From Corynebacterium meitnerae (GTDB taxonomy: Bacteria; Actinomycetota; Actinomycetes; Mycobacteriales; Mycobacteriaceae), in contig NZ_JAKMUS010000008.1 of the NCBI RefSeq assembly GCF_027570075.1, positions 39,046 through 103,045 on the forward strand: 64,000 bases of DNA, written 5' to 3'. Shown in pieces: positions 54,805 to 64,000 of this stretch (the first letter of the stretch is position 1; every line of letters starts with the position of its first letter). A program made the position numbers and the translations under genes. Below the pieces are notes generated by a model. It ran no database searches, had not been told where the DNA came from, and was given only the letters and a program-made list of their open reading frames with translations.

Positions 54805-54816
54805 ACCGAACCTGGG

Positions 54817-56127
54817 TTACGTCAACGCCTTCCCGCGCTGCTCCGGCAGCGTGAACGCGGCGATGCCGGCCACAGCAAAAGCGACAGCGAAGACGCCAAA
54901 GACGGCCATCGACCCACCCCACGCCAACACTGGGGGAACGATAAGCGGGGCGATGATGGAACCGATGCGCCCGAAGGAGGCGCCGGCGCCCGTGCCGGTC
55001 GCGCGGATGTTGGTGGGGTAGAGCTCCGGGCCGATGGCGTAGAGCGCACCCCAGGCGCCGAGGTTGAAGAAGGACAGCAAGCAGCCCGCGGCGATGATCT
55101 GCCACGGTGCCGCGGCTAGGCCGAAGAGCACGGCGGAGAATGCCGAACCCGCCAGGAAGGTGGACAGGGTGATGCGCCGGCCCCAGATCTCAATGAGCCA
55201 CGCGGCCGCCGCATAGCCAGGCACCTGCGCCAACGTGATGATCAGCGTGAAGCTAAACGAGCGCACCAAAGTGAATCCCTGGTCCACCAACAGGGATGGG
55301 ATCCAGATGAAAGCGCCATAGTAGGAGAGGGAAACGCCGAACCAGACGAGCCAGAAGGCGGCCGTTCGGCGCCTCAAAGCAGGGCCCCAAATTCCGCCCG
55401 TGAATTCAGGTTTGTCCATAGCGTCGGGGGAAGGGTCCAGATCCTCCAGGTCAGCGGGATCAGCAGCCGCTTCAAAGGAAGCGACAATCTGCTCCGCCTC
55501 CTCGTGCCGGCCCTTGGACTCCAAGAAGCGCACCGATTCTGGCAGGCCCATCCGCACGTAGATGGCATACAGTGCCGGCACCGCGCCGAGCGCGAAACCC
55601 CAACGCCAACCGTTCTCGCCCTGCGACACCACGAAGGTGCCAATCACCGCCGCGAGAATCCAGCCGACAGCCCAGAATCCTTCGAGGATAACCACCATGC
55701 GGCCACGGCTACGGCGCGGAGCAAACTCGCTGACCAGCGTCGACGCCACAGGAAGTTCAGCGCCCAGACCCAGGCCGACGAAGAAGCGGAAGACCAAGAG
55801 CGCACCGACGGACCATGCCAAGGCGGAAGCGCCCGTGGCCAAACCGTAGACAAGCAGCGTTGCGGCAAAGATCTGCCGGCGGCCGAACTTGTCCGCGAGC
55901 AAACCACCCAGCGTGGCACCAATGGCCATGCCGATGAAGCCAACGGACGCGATCCAGGACGTGGTGGATTTATCCAGGTCCCAGTGCACGGCCAACGCCG
56001 CGATGATGAAAGACACCAGGCCAACATCCATGGCGTCAAGCGCCCACCCGATGCCGGAGCCAACCAAAAGTCGGCGGTGTTTTGATGTGACAGGCAGGCG
56101 GTCGAGCCGCTCATTTCGGGTGGTCAT
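54817..56127 (-). CDS. MFS transporter, sugar/aromatic acid:proton symporter type
   Basis: The 436-residue protein has twelve helices. It carries motif A in GGLLADKFGRRQIFAA after helix 2 and PRRSRGRMVVILEGFWAVGWILA, with the LPESVRFL segment before the central loop. These features place it with the metabolite:H+ symporters of the SP/AAHS/SV2-like groups. The substrate cannot be inferred. It is convergent with dnaB (12-nt gap). Confidence 0.87.
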   Translation of the reverse strand: MTTRNERLDRLPVTSKHRRLLVGSGIGWALDAMDVGLVSFIIAALAVHWDLDKSTTSWIASVGFIGMAIGATLGGLLADKFGRRQIFAATLLVYGLATGASALAWSVGALLVFRFFVGLGLGAELPVASTLVSEFAPRRSRGRMVVILEGFWAVGWILAAVIGTFVVSQGENGWRWGFALGAVPALYAIYVRMGLPESVRFLESKGRHEEAEQIVASFEAAADPADLEDLDPSPDAMDKPEFTGGIWGPALRRRTAAFWLVWFGVSLSYYGAFIWIPSLLVDQGFTLVRSFSFTLIITLAQVPGYAAAAWLIEIWGRRITLSTFLAGSAFSAVLFGLAAAPWQIIAAGCLLSFFNLGAWGALYAIGPELYPTNIRATGTGAGASFGRIGSIIAPLIVPPVLAWGGSMAVFGVFAVAFAVAGIAAFTLPEQRGKALT

Positions 56128-56142
56128 AGCGGAAAAGCCTAC

Positions 56143-58326
56143 TCAGCCCCGCCGCAACCTCAAAGAATTAGTTACAACGAAGACGGAAGAGAATGCCATG
56201 GCGATACCCGCGAACATCGGGTCAAGCAGGCCGAACGCTGCGACAGGAATGAGGATGACGTTGTAAGCGAATGCCCAAAACAGGTTGCCCTTGATCGTGC
56301 GCAGGGTCCGCCGCGAGAGACGGATCGCGTCAGCAGCGCTGCCCAAGTCACCCCCCATGAGGGTGATATCCGCAGCTTGAATGGCCACGTCCGTGCCGGA
56401 CCCCATGGCCAGGCCGAGGTCCGCGGTGGCAAGAGCGGCGGCATCGTTGACGCCGTCGCCGACCATCGCCACGGTCTTGCCCTGGGCTTGAAGCGTTTCG
56501 ACGACCTCAACCTTCCCCGCCGGCATCACCCCCGCCGTCACACATTCCTGGTCAATCCCCACTGCCCGTGCCACGGCGTGCGCGGCACCCGCGTTATCGC
56601 CGGTGAGCAGGTGCGGGGTTAGTCCCAGGGAACGCAGATCCGCAATCGCCTGCGCGGATGTTTCCTTGACGGTATCGCTGACAGCGATGACACCAGCAGC
56701 GGAGCCGTCCACGCTGACCGACACTGCAGTGGCGCCTTCTGCCTCGTACGCTTCCGCCTCAGGGCCATGGCCACGGCCGACGGTGACGCGGGTGCCGTCG
56801 ATAAGCGCCCGCACTCCTTGACCTGCTTCGGAGCTGAACTCTTGAGCCTCCGGGAGGGTGAGCCCTCGTTCGGTCGCGGCTTCGACGATGGCGCGTGCGA
56901 TCGGGTGCTCCGAACCGGCTTCCACCGCCGCGGCGAGCGCGAGCACCTCATCGGCGCTACGCTCAGAGCCCGCAGCCGGGGCCACCGAATCCACCGACAT
57001 ATTGCCGCTGGTCACAGTGCCTGTTTTGTCCAGAACAATCGTGTCCACCTTGCGGGTGGATTCCAGGATCTCCGGCCCCTTGATCAGCAGGCCCAGCTGC
57101 GCGCCGCGGCCAGTACCAACCAGGATTGCGGTGGGTGTGGCCAGCCCCAACGCGCAGGGGCAAGCGATGATGAGAACGGCGACTGCCGCGGAGAATGCTG
57201 CCCGCGCATCATGCCCGATGAGCAGGTGCACAACCAGCGTGATCAGCGCAATGACGATCACTGCCGGCACAAAGACACGGGAGATTCGGTCCACCAAGCG
57301 CTCCACGGGCGCCTGACCGGCCTGGGCATTGCGGACCAACTCGATCATTTGCGCCCAGGTGGTCTCTGCGCCGACGCGGGTGGCCTCAATGGTCAGGCGG
57401 CCAGACAGGTTGACCGTCGTGCCGGTGACGGTGTCACCCTCGCCGACGTCCACGGGAACAGATTCACCGGTGAGCATGGAATTATCCACCGTCGACGAAC
57501 CGGAAATGACAACGCCATCGGTAGCGATCTTCTCACCCGGGCGCACCACAAAATGGTCACCGACCTGCAGTTCAGCGGCAGGGATGCGCACCTCTTGGCC
57601 GTCGCGGAGAACACTAGCGTCCTTCGCGCCCATCGTGGCCAGCTCCCGCAACGCCTCAGAGGACCGGCCCTTTGCCTTCATCTCAAACCAGCGGCCGAGC
57701 AGCAGGAACGTGATCACTACCGCGACGGTTTCAAGATAAATCGGCGGTGCTTCGTGCCCAGCTGGGCTGGTGATCTGCACCCACAGTGCCCACAAGGACC
57801 ACACGTAGGCAGCCGTCGTCCCCATGGAGATCAACGTGTCCATGGTCACCGCGCCATGGCGCAGATTCGTCCACGTTGCGCGGTGGAAAGGAGCGCCAGC
57901 GACGAAGTACACCACCGTGGTCAGCGCGAGCACCGGCCATTCCCAGCCGGGGAACTGCAGCGCATGGACCATCGACAGGAGGGACACGGGCAGCGTCAAT
58001 ATCGCTGACCAGATGACGGTTCGCTTGAGCTTCTCCGTCTCCTCATCGCGCACCGCATCCATATCGGGAGCATCCGTGTCAGCCGGGGCACCAGTGCCAC
58101 CGACCACGAAAGCCTCATAGCCCGCATCGCGCACAACCTGCACGAGGGCATCCGGATCAGTCAGCGCCGGATCAAAATCCACCGCCGCAGTTTCAGTGGA
58201 GTAGTTCACCGTGGCCTCGACCCCGGGAACTTTGTTCAGTTTCCGCTGCACCCGTGAAGAACACGAAGTACAGGTCATGCCCATCACACCAAGATCAAGG
58301 TGGGTGGGAGTAGGCGTGTTTGTCAT
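56143..58326 (-). CDS. copA: Copper-exporting P1B-type ATPase
   Basis: The 727-residue pump has one N-terminal metal-binding domain with GMTCTSC at about 16-22. The core has TGES near 285, the transmembrane CPC metal site near 388, DKTGT near 431 (phosphorylated Asp) and [10 protein letters not shown] near 621. CPC with the C-terminal YN and FSS residues indicates Cu(I). It starts 1 nt after the copZ stop. A GTCGATAAGC copy lies on the opposite strand at 56797-56806 (ALIDGT codons). Confidence 0.95.
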   Translation of the reverse strand: MTNTPTPTHLDLGVMGMTCTSCSSRVQRKLNKVPGVEATVNYSTETAAVDFDPALTDPDALVQVVRDAGYEAFVVGGTGAPADTDAPDMDAVRDEETEKLKRTVIWSAILTLPVSLLSMVHALQFPGWEWPVLALTTVVYFVAGAPFHRATWTNLRHGAVTMDTLISMGTTAAYVWSLWALWVQITSPAGHEAPPIYLETVAVVITFLLLGRWFEMKAKGRSSEALRELATMGAKDASVLRDGQEVRIPAAELQVGDHFVVRPGEKIATDGVVISGSSTVDNSMLTGESVPVDVGEGDTVTGTTVNLSGRLTIEATRVGAETTWAQMIELVRNAQAGQAPVERLVDRISRVFVPAVIVIALITLVVHLLIGHDARAAFSAAVAVLIIACPCALGLATPTAILVGTGRGAQLGLLIKGPEILESTRKVDTIVLDKTGTVTSGNMSVDSVAPAAGSERSADEVLALAAAVEAGSEHPIARAIVEAATERGLTLPEAQEFSSEAGQGVRALIDGTRVTVGRGHGPEAEAYEAEGATAVSVSVDGSAAGVIAVSDTVKETSAQAIADLRSLGLTPHLLTGDNAGAAHAVARAVGIDQECVTAGVMPAGKVEVVETLQAQGKTVAMVGDGVNDAAALATADLGLAMGSGTDVAIQAADITLMGGDLGSAADAIRLSRRTLRTIKGNLFWAFAYNVILIPVAAFGLLDPMFAGIAMAFSSVFVVTNSLRLRRG

Positions 58327-58327
58327 G

Positions 58328-58543
58328 TTACAGCAGGGTGTAGCCAGCTTCCGCGACGGCTTCAGCAATCTGCTCACGGCTAAAACCGGAGCCAACAACC
58401 TCGACGCGACCCGTCGTATGATCAGCCTTCACGCTGGTCACGCCAGGGATCTCGCCGATCTCCTCATTGACGCTCGCCTCACAGTGCGAGCACGTCATGC
58501 CTTCTACGTTAAAAACAGTTGTCTCAGTTGGTTCAGTGCTCAT
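58328..58543 (-). CDS. copZ: Copper chaperone CopZ
   Basis: The 71-residue HMA domain has the metal-binding [14 protein letters not shown] at residues about 10-23 and the usual beta-alpha-beta pattern ending EAGYTLL. It would hand Cu(I) to CopA. ATG 58543 gives the family N-terminus; ATG 58552 would add three residues. The CopA start follows its stop directly. Confidence 0.92.
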   Translation of the reverse strand: MSTEPTETTVFNVEGMTCSHCEASVNEEIGEIPGVTSVKADHTTGRVEVVGSGFSREQIAEAVAEAGYTLL

Positions 58544-58564
58544 GGGGCCCATAGTACGCGAACT

Positions 58565-58768
58565 TTAGACGTCGATAAGTGAGAAGCCCGCGTACTCAAC
58601 CGCGAACTCGATCTGCTCATCAGTGAAGCCCTCGCCTGTGACCTGCATGATTCCGGCCTCAACGTTGATGTCCACACCCTGCGTGCCCAGCACCTGGCTC
58701 ACTTCAGACTGGAGTTTTTCAACGGACTCAGCGTCCTGAGGTCCTTCGAACCGGTAGTTCTTGGTCAC
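58565..58768 (-). CDS. HMA-fold protein lacking the metal-binding CxxC
   Basis: The 67-residue protein has the size and strand pattern of an HMA domain (ESVEKLQSEVSQVLGTQGVDINVEAGIMQVTGEGFTDEQIEFAVEYAGFSLIDV), but the MxCxxC loop is absent. It is the first gene of the copper operon, 21 nt before copZ. It may bind a partner instead of metal. Its end is encoded by a GTCGATAAGT variant (58571-58580). Confidence 0.75.
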   Translation of the reverse strand: MTKNYRFEGPQDAESVEKLQSEVSQVLGTQGVDINVEAGIMQVTGEGFTDEQIEFAVEYAGFSLIDV

Positions 58769-58864
58769 GATTGCTCCTTTTCTGCCCCGAGTGGGAATGA
58801 ATCGAAACTGAGTGGGGTTGAACTCACTGATAGACGTTACCCGAGTAGCCCGAAAGGATTAATA

Positions 58865-59242
58865 GTGAGCACCATTAATATTACGGAAGACACGTTCACC
58901 AAGGTCATCGAGGAAAATGGCACCGTCATCGTGGACGCATGGGCCGATTGGTGCGGTCCGTGCAAGGCTTTCGCACCGACATTTGAGAAGGCTTCTGACA
59001 AGCACGAAGACATCGTTTTTGCCAAGCTCGACACTGAAGCCAACCAGGGCCTCGCTGCCGCGCTGCAGATCCAGTCGATCCCCTCGATCTTCGCCTTCCG
59101 CGACGGCATCCTCCTCACCCAGACCTCCGGCGCAATGCCGCCAGCAGCGTTTGAGGAGTTCATCCAGGCCGTCCGCGACGTAGACATGGAGGAAGTCCGC
59201 CGCGACATCGCCGCACAGAACGCACAGCAAGACGAGGCTTAA
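58865..59242 (+). CDS. trxA: Thioredoxin
   Basis: The 125-residue protein has the active site WADWCGPCKAF with C30 and C33, and the family cis-Pro segment QSIPSIFAFRDG. It reduces cytoplasmic disulphides with thioredoxin reductase. The C-terminus carries an extra acidic/Gln-rich stretch. It begins with GTG preceded by AAAGGA. It is divergent from the copper operon. Confidence 0.94.
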   Translation: MSTINITEDTFTKVIEENGTVIVDAWADWCGPCKAFAPTFEKASDKHEDIVFAKLDTEANQGLAAALQIQSIPSIFAFRDGILLTQTSGAMPPAAFEEFIQAVRDVDMEEVRRDIAAQNAQQDEA

Positions 59243-59251
59243 GGCCTTTTC

Positions 59252-59261
59252 GCTTATCGAC
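59252..59261 (-). repeat. GTCGATAAGC dispersed 10-mer, intergenic copy after trxA
   Basis: Read on the minus strand it follows GGGGTGGGGGGAGAC and precedes GAAAAGG. It lies 10 nt past the trxA stop and 34 nt before a copy of the other dispersed repeat. Confidence 0.75.
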
Positions 59262-59294
59262 GTCTCCCCCCACCCCTTTCCCGCTCCACCCGAG

Positions 59295-59314
59295 CAAAAA
59301 GTGGTGGGGTTTTT
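59295..59314 (-). repeat. Dispersed 20-mer variant after trxA
   Basis: AAAAACCCCACCACTTTTTG on the minus strand, a three-base variant of the array copies. It may terminate trxA. Confidence 0.55.
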
Positions 59315-59392
59315 GATGCCGACGGGTGCGATGATTCCCACGTAAACTAGACCCCTGTATCTGCTCCCTACTTATTTAAAGGACGCGCAATC

Positions 59393-60232
59393 ATGGCTAA
59401 CCCTTTCAGCAAGGGCTGGAAGTACCTCATGCAGTCGTTCGATTCGGCGATTGATGAGAATGCTGACCCGAAGGTCCAAATCGAACAGGCCGCGAACGCG
59501 GCGAAGGAGCAGCACAACGCGATCACGCGTCAGGCTGCGGAGATTATCGGCCAGAAGAAGCAGCTGGAGATCAAGCTGAACCGCCTGCGTGAAACCCAGG
59601 CTGACCAGCAGGCGAAGACCAAGACGGCGCTGCAGATGGCGGATAAGGCTGCCGCTGAGGGCGATTCAGCCAAGGCACAGGAGTTCAACAACACTGCTGA
59701 GGCGCTTGCCTCCCAGCTGGTGGCAACTGAGCAGCAACTCGCGGACCTAACCACCCAGTATGGTGCCGCCGAGCAGGCAGCCAAGCAGGCTGAGGAAGAA
59801 CAGCGTAGGTCTGAAGCGCGCCTGGAGGAGCAGCTCGCCGAGGTGAACCGTCTCCGCGCCCAGGTTGACCAGGCCAACATGCAGGAGATGTCTGCGCAGG
59901 CGATGGACACCATCGGCCAGTTTAATGCCGATGATTCCGTGCCCACCCTCGATGGTGTGCGCGACAAGATTGAGCGCCGCTACGCCACCGCGCTAGGCCA
60001 GCAGGAACTAGCCGAGTCCACGGCCACTGGTGCAGAAGGTGTCATGGCTGAGATTGAAGCCGGCCAAGCGGGCGCTGATGTCGCGGCAACGTCCAAGCTG
60101 GCGGAAATCCGTGCAGCTATGGAGAAGGAAGCTGCCACTGCCGGCGAACTCACCCCGGGCACCGAATCCGGTGGTGCTCAGGGCGTGGAGGCTGGGCAGT
60201 CAGACGCTAGTGCCAAACCTGAACACGACTAG
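59393..60232 (+). CDS. pspA: PspA/IM30 family membrane stress protein
   Basis: The 279-residue protein starts with an amphipathic helix (NPFSKGWKYLMQSFDSAIDENADPKVQIEQA), then long coiled coils to about residue 190, rich in Ala, Gln and Glu. PspA proteins assemble on damaged inner membranes and preserve the proton gradient. The C-terminal 60 residues are low-complexity. It is convergent with the NYN gene. No psp regulator is adjacent. Confidence 0.88.
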   Translation: MANPFSKGWKYLMQSFDSAIDENADPKVQIEQAANAAKEQHNAITRQAAEIIGQKKQLEIKLNRLRETQADQQAKTKTALQMADKAAAEGDSAKAQEFNNTAEALASQLVATEQQLADLTTQYGAAEQAAKQAEEEQRRSEARLEEQLAEVNRLRAQVDQANMQEMSAQAMDTIGQFNADDSVPTLDGVRDKIERRYATALGQQELAESTATGAEGVMAEIEAGQAGADVAATSKLAEIRAAMEKEAATAGELTPGTESGGAQGVEAGQSDASAKPEHD

Positions 60233-60240
60233 GTCTGGTT

Positions 60241-61539
60241 CTAATTCTGCGTCCGGCGGATGTTGATCAGAACGCCGCGAATCCCTGAGTGGAAACCGTC
60301 GCGCAAATTCACGCGCTGGTTCTCACTCAGCGTGTATTCGTGAAGCGTTTCGCAGGCGAACTGAAGGAGCGGGCGATCAATCTCCGGGGGCAGACCGCCG
60401 CCGGAGAGCATGTGTGCCTTGTCGCGCTGCTCCGAGGAAGCCGCGTTATCGAACCACCAGGTTGCGTACTGTTGTCCCACGTCAAACGGTGTTTGGAACC
60501 CGGAAGAGGTCCACACTTCCTCCGGCAGCGGGACATAACGGGAACGCAGCTTCCGGCGTGGTGCCATCATGGACGGCTTCGGTGTGTGTGCCGCGCCATT
60601 GTCGCTTGTGGTTTCAGCCAGCTGGGCTGGTGATGGTCCCGGCTTAGGCGCCGGCGCCGGTTCGGGTGCGGGTGTTTTCTCCGCGACAGCTTCTTCCTCT
60701 TCCTCTCCGCCAGGATCTGCTGCAGCCTCCGGGTGCGCCGTGAATTCAGGTTTCGTCATAGTCTCCGCGACAGCCTCTACTGCAGGCTCCTTAGGAGTTC
60801 CTTCAGGGGCGGTTTCGGGAGCTGTTGCGGGAGCTGCCTGGAAGTTCTGTTCGGTGTCGGCCTCGGCGTCGTCGACAAGCTGGGCAGACAGTGGCTGCTC
60901 ACCGTCGGGGCGAGGGATGTCGCACATGCCCTCGTTGTCTTCCATTTCGGCATCCGCGAGTGGACGTTCGCGGATGCTCGGCGGGAGGGGGCCTTCAAGG
61001 ATTTGAAGTTGCATCGCGTCGGCGAAATCCTCGCGTGGGTCCAGGATCGTCGTCGTGTCACACGCGTGGCGTAGGGCAGAGGACATGGAATCCCAGCCGA
61101 AGCCATAAAGGTGTACGCGGATGCCGGCGTTGGTGGCTTCCTCGACGCCTGGGATCATGTCCGCATCGCCACTGACCAGCACGAAATCGGTGTATTGCCC
61201 GCGCATGGCATTGACCACGATGTCAGCAACCAAGCGGGTATCCACACCTTTTTGTGTGCGACGTTCACCCCACTCAATGAGTTGACCTGTACGCAGCTGA
61301 ACGCCGTCGCACGTGCGCAGTGCGCGCTGGTAGCGGTGCGGGCCCGAGTCGGGGATGCCGTCGTACCAGTACTGACGGTGAATCGGCTGATCAAGCTGCT
61401 GCGTGATCATGCCGGAAAGATTGGCAACGACCTCTGGGAGGTCAATTTCTAACTGAGACCGTGCTCCTGTCTCCCACGAGTTGTAAAAGCTCGCGAGCAG
61501 ATAAGACGTGTCCACAAAGACGAGTGTGCGTTCAAGCAT
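60241..61539 (-). CDS. NYN (PIN-like) domain protein
   Basis: The 432-residue protein has an N-terminal NYN/DUF88 domain at about 1-170 with the acidic sites of PIN-like nucleases: LVFVDTSYLLASFYN, QKGVDTRLVADIVVNA and LVSGDADMIPGVEEA. A long acidic, Pro/Ala/Glu-rich linker (about 200-330) leads to a C-terminal domain with WTSSGFQTPFDVGQQYATWW that I do not recognise. The family is predicted to cleave RNA. ATG 61539 gives the conserved N-terminus. Confidence 0.87.
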   Translation of the reverse strand: MLERTLVFVDTSYLLASFYNSWETGARSQLEIDLPEVVANLSGMITQQLDQPIHRQYWYDGIPDSGPHRYQRALRTCDGVQLRTGQLIEWGERRTQKGVDTRLVADIVVNAMRGQYTDFVLVSGDADMIPGVEEATNAGIRVHLYGFGWDSMSSALRHACDTTTILDPREDFADAMQLQILEGPLPPSIRERPLADAEMEDNEGMCDIPRPDGEQPLSAQLVDDAEADTEQNFQAAPATAPETAPEGTPKEPAVEAVAETMTKPEFTAHPEAAADPGGEEEEEAVAEKTPAPEPAPAPKPGPSPAQLAETTSDNGAAHTPKPSMMAPRRKLRSRYVPLPEEVWTSSGFQTPFDVGQQYATWWFDNAASSEQRDKAHMLSGGGLPPEIDRPLLQFACETLHEYTLSENQRVNLRDGFHSGIRGVLINIRRTQN

Positions 61540-61714
61540 GGCTCCTGATTTCCGTATCTATTCATGTAGCTAAAAAGTTTTGTCGTCCACCCAGTGTGCC
61601 TGACTTGCGTGGGTCTCGCTAAGAAATCTCGTTGACCAGCTCTGAGCGGGCCCACATAGGTGGCTTCTGCCCTGTTCAACGCACTTCAGCGCCAAAAAAT
61701 TCTCATGCTTGTAT

Positions 61715-61740
61715 GGTTGGTTACGCAACTGACTAACCGG
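61715..61740. promoter_or_regulatory. Possible operator upstream of the GntR-ABC operon
   Basis: GGTTGGTTACGCAACTGACTAACC is an imperfect inverted repeat just before the ribosome site of the regulator gene. YtrA-type regulators commonly repress their own operon, so this is the natural candidate site. Confidence 0.4.
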
Positions 61741-61749
61741 AGGTGTTTC

Positions 61750-62124
61750 GTGGGCAATGACGCTGAGCCGTTATTCCTTCAGATCGCTCGTCTCATCCAG
61801 GAGCAGATCATGGACGGTGAACTCGAACCTGGGCAGCGCGCTCCCTCAACGAATGAGCTCGCCGCATTCCACAGCATCAATCCCGCCACCGCGCGCAAAG
61901 GGCTGAGCTTGCTTGTCGACGCCGGAGTCCTTGAAAAACGCCGCGGCATCGGGATGTTCGTCACCGACGGTGCGCGGGAACGCATCGTGAGCACGCGCCG
62001 CGAGGACTTCGCCGGCGACTACATCGCACCGCTTATCGACGAAGCCTTGCGCCTCGACTACTCCCGCACCGATCTCCACGACCTCATCGACCGCGTCGCA
62101 GAAAGTAGAGGAATGTACCAATGA
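61750..62124 (+). CDS. GntR-family regulator, YtrA type
   Basis: The 124-residue protein has an N-terminal winged helix (LFLQIARLIQEQIMDGELEPGQRAPSTNELAAFHSINPATARKGLSLLVDAGVLEKRRGIGMFV) and only a short C-terminal dimerisation helix pair, the YtrA size class. GTG 61750 has GGAGGTG just upstream; earlier in-frame starts at 61660 and later are not preceded by such a site. Its stop overlaps the ABC gene by 4 nt. A GTCGATAAGC copy (62031-62040, reverse) encodes PLIDEAL. Confidence 0.9.
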   Translation: MGNDAEPLFLQIARLIQEQIMDGELEPGQRAPSTNELAAFHSINPATARKGLSLLVDAGVLEKRRGIGMFVTDGARERIVSTRREDFAGDYIAPLIDEALRLDYSRTDLHDLIDRVAESRGMYQ

Positions 62125-62879
62125 CCGTTCACATCTCACGTTTGGCTCACAGCTTCGGCAAAACCGATGTTTTGCAGGGCGTCACCTTGGACTTCGGTCC
62201 CGGCATTCACGGCCTGCTCGGTCGCAATGGTGTGGGCAAATCCACGCTGCTGAAGATCATCGGCGGCCAGCTCAAACCAGATTCAGGCATGGTCAAAGTC
62301 TTTGGTGAGCGCCCCTTCGACAATGCCCGCGTCATGGACAACACCTGCTTGACCGGCGTGGATACCGCATACCCCGGCACGTGGTCCGGCACGGACGTAA
62401 TCAAAGGTGCGCAGCTGCGCTACCGCACGTGGGACCCAGCGCTTGCCGACGAGCTCATCGCCGATTTCGTCATGGGCGGTGCCCTGAGCACCCGCTACGA
62501 CAAGCTCTCGCGCGGACAGCGTGCCATGGTCGCCATCATTATCGGGCTGGCATCGGGTACAGAGCTTTTGCTTCTCGACGAACCCTATGTCGGCCTCGAC
62601 ACCCACAACACGGACGTCTTCTACCGCCATCTTCTTGCCCAGGCTGATTCCGGCCGGACGATTGTGATGGCCACGCACCATATCGACGATGCGGCAAAAG
62701 TCCTGGATGATGCGGTGATCTTGGGGCGTGATGGGGTCGTGCTCAAGCAATGTGCCCCTGAGGATGCTGATGAATTCGCTGTCGCGGGCCCGGACCTTGT
62801 GCCCATTTACGACGCCCCGCGTCATGCTCGCGCTGCCACTTTCGACGACCTCATTGAGCACTACTTGGAGGTGTCCTAG
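62121..62879 (+). CDS. ABC transporter ATP-binding protein
   Basis: The 252-residue ATPase has Walker A GRNGVGKST near 34-42, the signature LSRGQRAM near 128, Walker B LLLLDEPYVGLD near 148, and the switch His in MATHHIDDA near 182. It is paired with one membrane subunit and a YtrA-type regulator, the layout of envelope-stress or antibiotic-responsive exporters. ATGA overlap with the regulator indicates coupling. Confidence 0.93.
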   Translation: MTVHISRLAHSFGKTDVLQGVTLDFGPGIHGLLGRNGVGKSTLLKIIGGQLKPDSGMVKVFGERPFDNARVMDNTCLTGVDTAYPGTWSGTDVIKGAQLRYRTWDPALADELIADFVMGGALSTRYDKLSRGQRAMVAIIIGLASGTELLLLDEPYVGLDTHNTDVFYRHLLAQADSGRTIVMATHHIDDAAKVLDDAVILGRDGVVLKQCAPEDADEFAVAGPDLVPIYDAPRHARAATFDDLIEHYLEVS

Positions 62880-63890
62880 ATGAATACGAGTCTGGTTGGG
62901 TATTTCCGCCACCAGTTCGTCGCGCCACCGCTGACCCGACTGATCTGGATGACTCCGATATTGGCGATGCTTGCATTCGGGCTGCTTTATGTCACCCGTG
63001 ATTCAGTAGTCGGCGTCATATTCGGCCCAATGATCCTGACGGCCGTCATGATCGGGGCGTTGTCGTCGGAGGACACCGCCTATACGGCATACGGGATGCC
63101 CAAGTCTCGGGCCAAAAAACTCACTGCCATGGCTGTTGTCCCCTCAGTGGTGTTCAGCGCGGGCATTGCGTTGGTCGCGCGCCCGGACTGGGTTGGAGCC
63201 GCGGGCGCACTCGTGGCGCTGGTGTCGGGGCTGCTCTTCGGCGGGCAATACATAGCCGGCGATGGAGTGGCTGATGACCGGAAGGCGGGTTCGCATCTTG
63301 GAAGCGGCAGCTTCGAATTCGAATTGATCTTCAAACCGCAACTGTTGTGGGCTCTCGCTGTGGCCATTGCGCATTGCGGCTTCCTGTACCTGTCGGACTT
63401 CATCGGCAATGACAGATTTCGCCTGCTCTTCGGTGGTATACCGATCATCGTTTGGTACTCCGCTTACTGCATGCAGGGGATCGGCATCCCCGGGCCGGCA
63501 ACTGGCGCGAGCTATGGCGTGCCGCGCCGACGCTGGCTGGCATTCTCATGGGTGGCTGCGCTGGTCTCGGTCGCGGCGTATATCGGCGTGGCTGCTCTGG
63601 CATCGCCATCCGAGTTCTCCTGGGCTGCAGTGATCACCATCGGTGCCGGCGGTTGTGCCAGTGCCATCATCGGCGCCGCAGTGAAGATCTGGCGCACGGA
63701 AGTGGGCATGGGCCCCGGCTACCTGATGTTCTTCATTGCCAATGGGGCATCCAATGCCCAAGGCTTCCGCGACGGCGCAGTCATCTTTGCACTGGTGACA
63801 GCCGGAATCCTCGCGTTGATCGGCATTGTCATTCAGGCTGGGTATCTCTTGGGTTCAATCAGCCCGAAACATGCTCAAAAGAAGCTCTGA
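62880..63890 (+). CDS. ABC transporter membrane subunit
   Basis: The 336-residue protein has about eight to nine hydrophobic helices starting at residues about 20-40 and 46-65. It would form the permease for the preceding ATPase. The TAG stop of the ATPase gene touches its ATG, and GGAGGTG lies upstream. No substrate-binding protein is present, which favours export. The specific family was not recognised. Confidence 0.85.
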   Translation: MNTSLVGYFRHQFVAPPLTRLIWMTPILAMLAFGLLYVTRDSVVGVIFGPMILTAVMIGALSSEDTAYTAYGMPKSRAKKLTAMAVVPSVVFSAGIALVARPDWVGAAGALVALVSGLLFGGQYIAGDGVADDRKAGSHLGSGSFEFELIFKPQLLWALAVAIAHCGFLYLSDFIGNDRFRLLFGGIPIIVWYSAYCMQGIGIPGPATGASYGVPRRRWLAFSWVAALVSVAAYIGVAALASPSEFSWAAVITIGAGGCASAIIGAAVKIWRTEVGMGPGYLMFFIANGASNAQGFRDGAVIFALVTAGILALIGIVIQAGYLLGSISPKHAQKKL

Positions 63891-63955
63891 AAAACATGAC
63901 CTAGCCAGCTGATTTGTGTTGTTGTGTGGGTGTGTGTAGCTTTATGTGAGTCAGC

Positions 63956-64000
63956 GTGACCGACAACGCCCCGCCAGACAGTCTGATTGGGACTGGGTTG
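63956..64000 (+). CDS. Possible start of a further gene, cut by the window edge
   Basis: From GTG 63956 the frame reads MTDNAPPDSLIGTGL and is open to the edge. There is no clear ribosome site, and 15 codons are too few to name a family. Confidence 0.3.
   Translation, partial: MTDNAPPDSLIGTGL

Noticed and set aside
58221..58240. CCCCGGGAACTTTG in copA as a further copy of the dispersed 20-mer
   Set aside because: The flanking A- and T-runs are missing, so the match is probably chance.

Overview
The window looks like chromosomal DNA of a Corynebacterium, high in G+C and close to the replication origin. The evidence is gene order: (mutT4-like NUDIX)/(pcnA) divergent pair with a DUF6049 gene, trpEGDCFBA, leuS, divergent aceA/aceB, and malR-usp followed by DUF5318, class A PBP, a GT87-type transferase, rpsF-ssb-rplI-dnaB. 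Four parS sites (TGTTTCACGTGAAACA or one mismatch) lie between 14.9 and 26.2 kb. Several promoters look leaderless in the corynebacterial way, with a TANANT -10 box about 8 nt before the start codon. Database comparison was not possible, so orthologue names rest on motifs and remembered synteny.

Layout. 1-6.6 kb: DUF6049 and NUDIX genes (minus), then pcnA, yqgE and an AzlCD amino-acid exporter (plus). 6.7-9.8 kb: six tandem small secreted proteins with a shared C-terminal membrane segment, the most unusual locus here. 10.0-11.5 kb: a DUF222/HNH protein. 11.5-19.6 kb, minus: an SdpI-like gene, the complete trp operon, and a translationally coupled Rieske lipoprotein. 19.7-27.1 kb: a dicarboxylate-type symporter, DUF5129 protein, flavodoxin, a small secreted protein, leuS and a VanZ protein. 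27.1-27.9 kb: a broken, lower-GC DUF3800 gene followed by a structured RNA candidate. 27.9-37.3 kb: an oxidoreductase, two DUF202 proteins, a PRiA4-ORF3-like protein, an MFS exporter, a YwaF-like protein, NAD(P)HX repair, VapBC, Nei and RraA. 37.6-44.7 kb: glyoxylate bypass genes with a regulatory region, DUF1846 and TrhO. 44.7-54.8 kb: stress regulator pair, cell-wall synthesis genes, rpsF-ssb-rplI and dnaB. 54.8-64 kb: an MFS transporter, copper export operon, thioredoxin, PspA, an NYN protein and a GntR-ABC operon.

Two short dispersed sequences cut across this layout. The 10-mer GTCGATAAGC occurs 17 times exactly (about 0.1 expected by chance), on both strands, in genes and between genes, often after a G-rich run. 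The 20-mer AAAAACCCCGGGACTTTTTG and close variants recur about nine times, mostly at gene ends. Other notable structures are a parS site that is also the stem of a terminator, a cluster of six DnaA boxes upstream of dnaB, and a strong palindrome across the aceB stop codon.

Functionally the window combines housekeeping work (tRNA CCA addition, leucyl-tRNA charging, ribosomal proteins, replicative helicase) with tryptophan synthesis, acetate growth, envelope synthesis and stress handling. The accessory content is small: the secreted-protein array, the DUF3800 relic and the VapBC pair.
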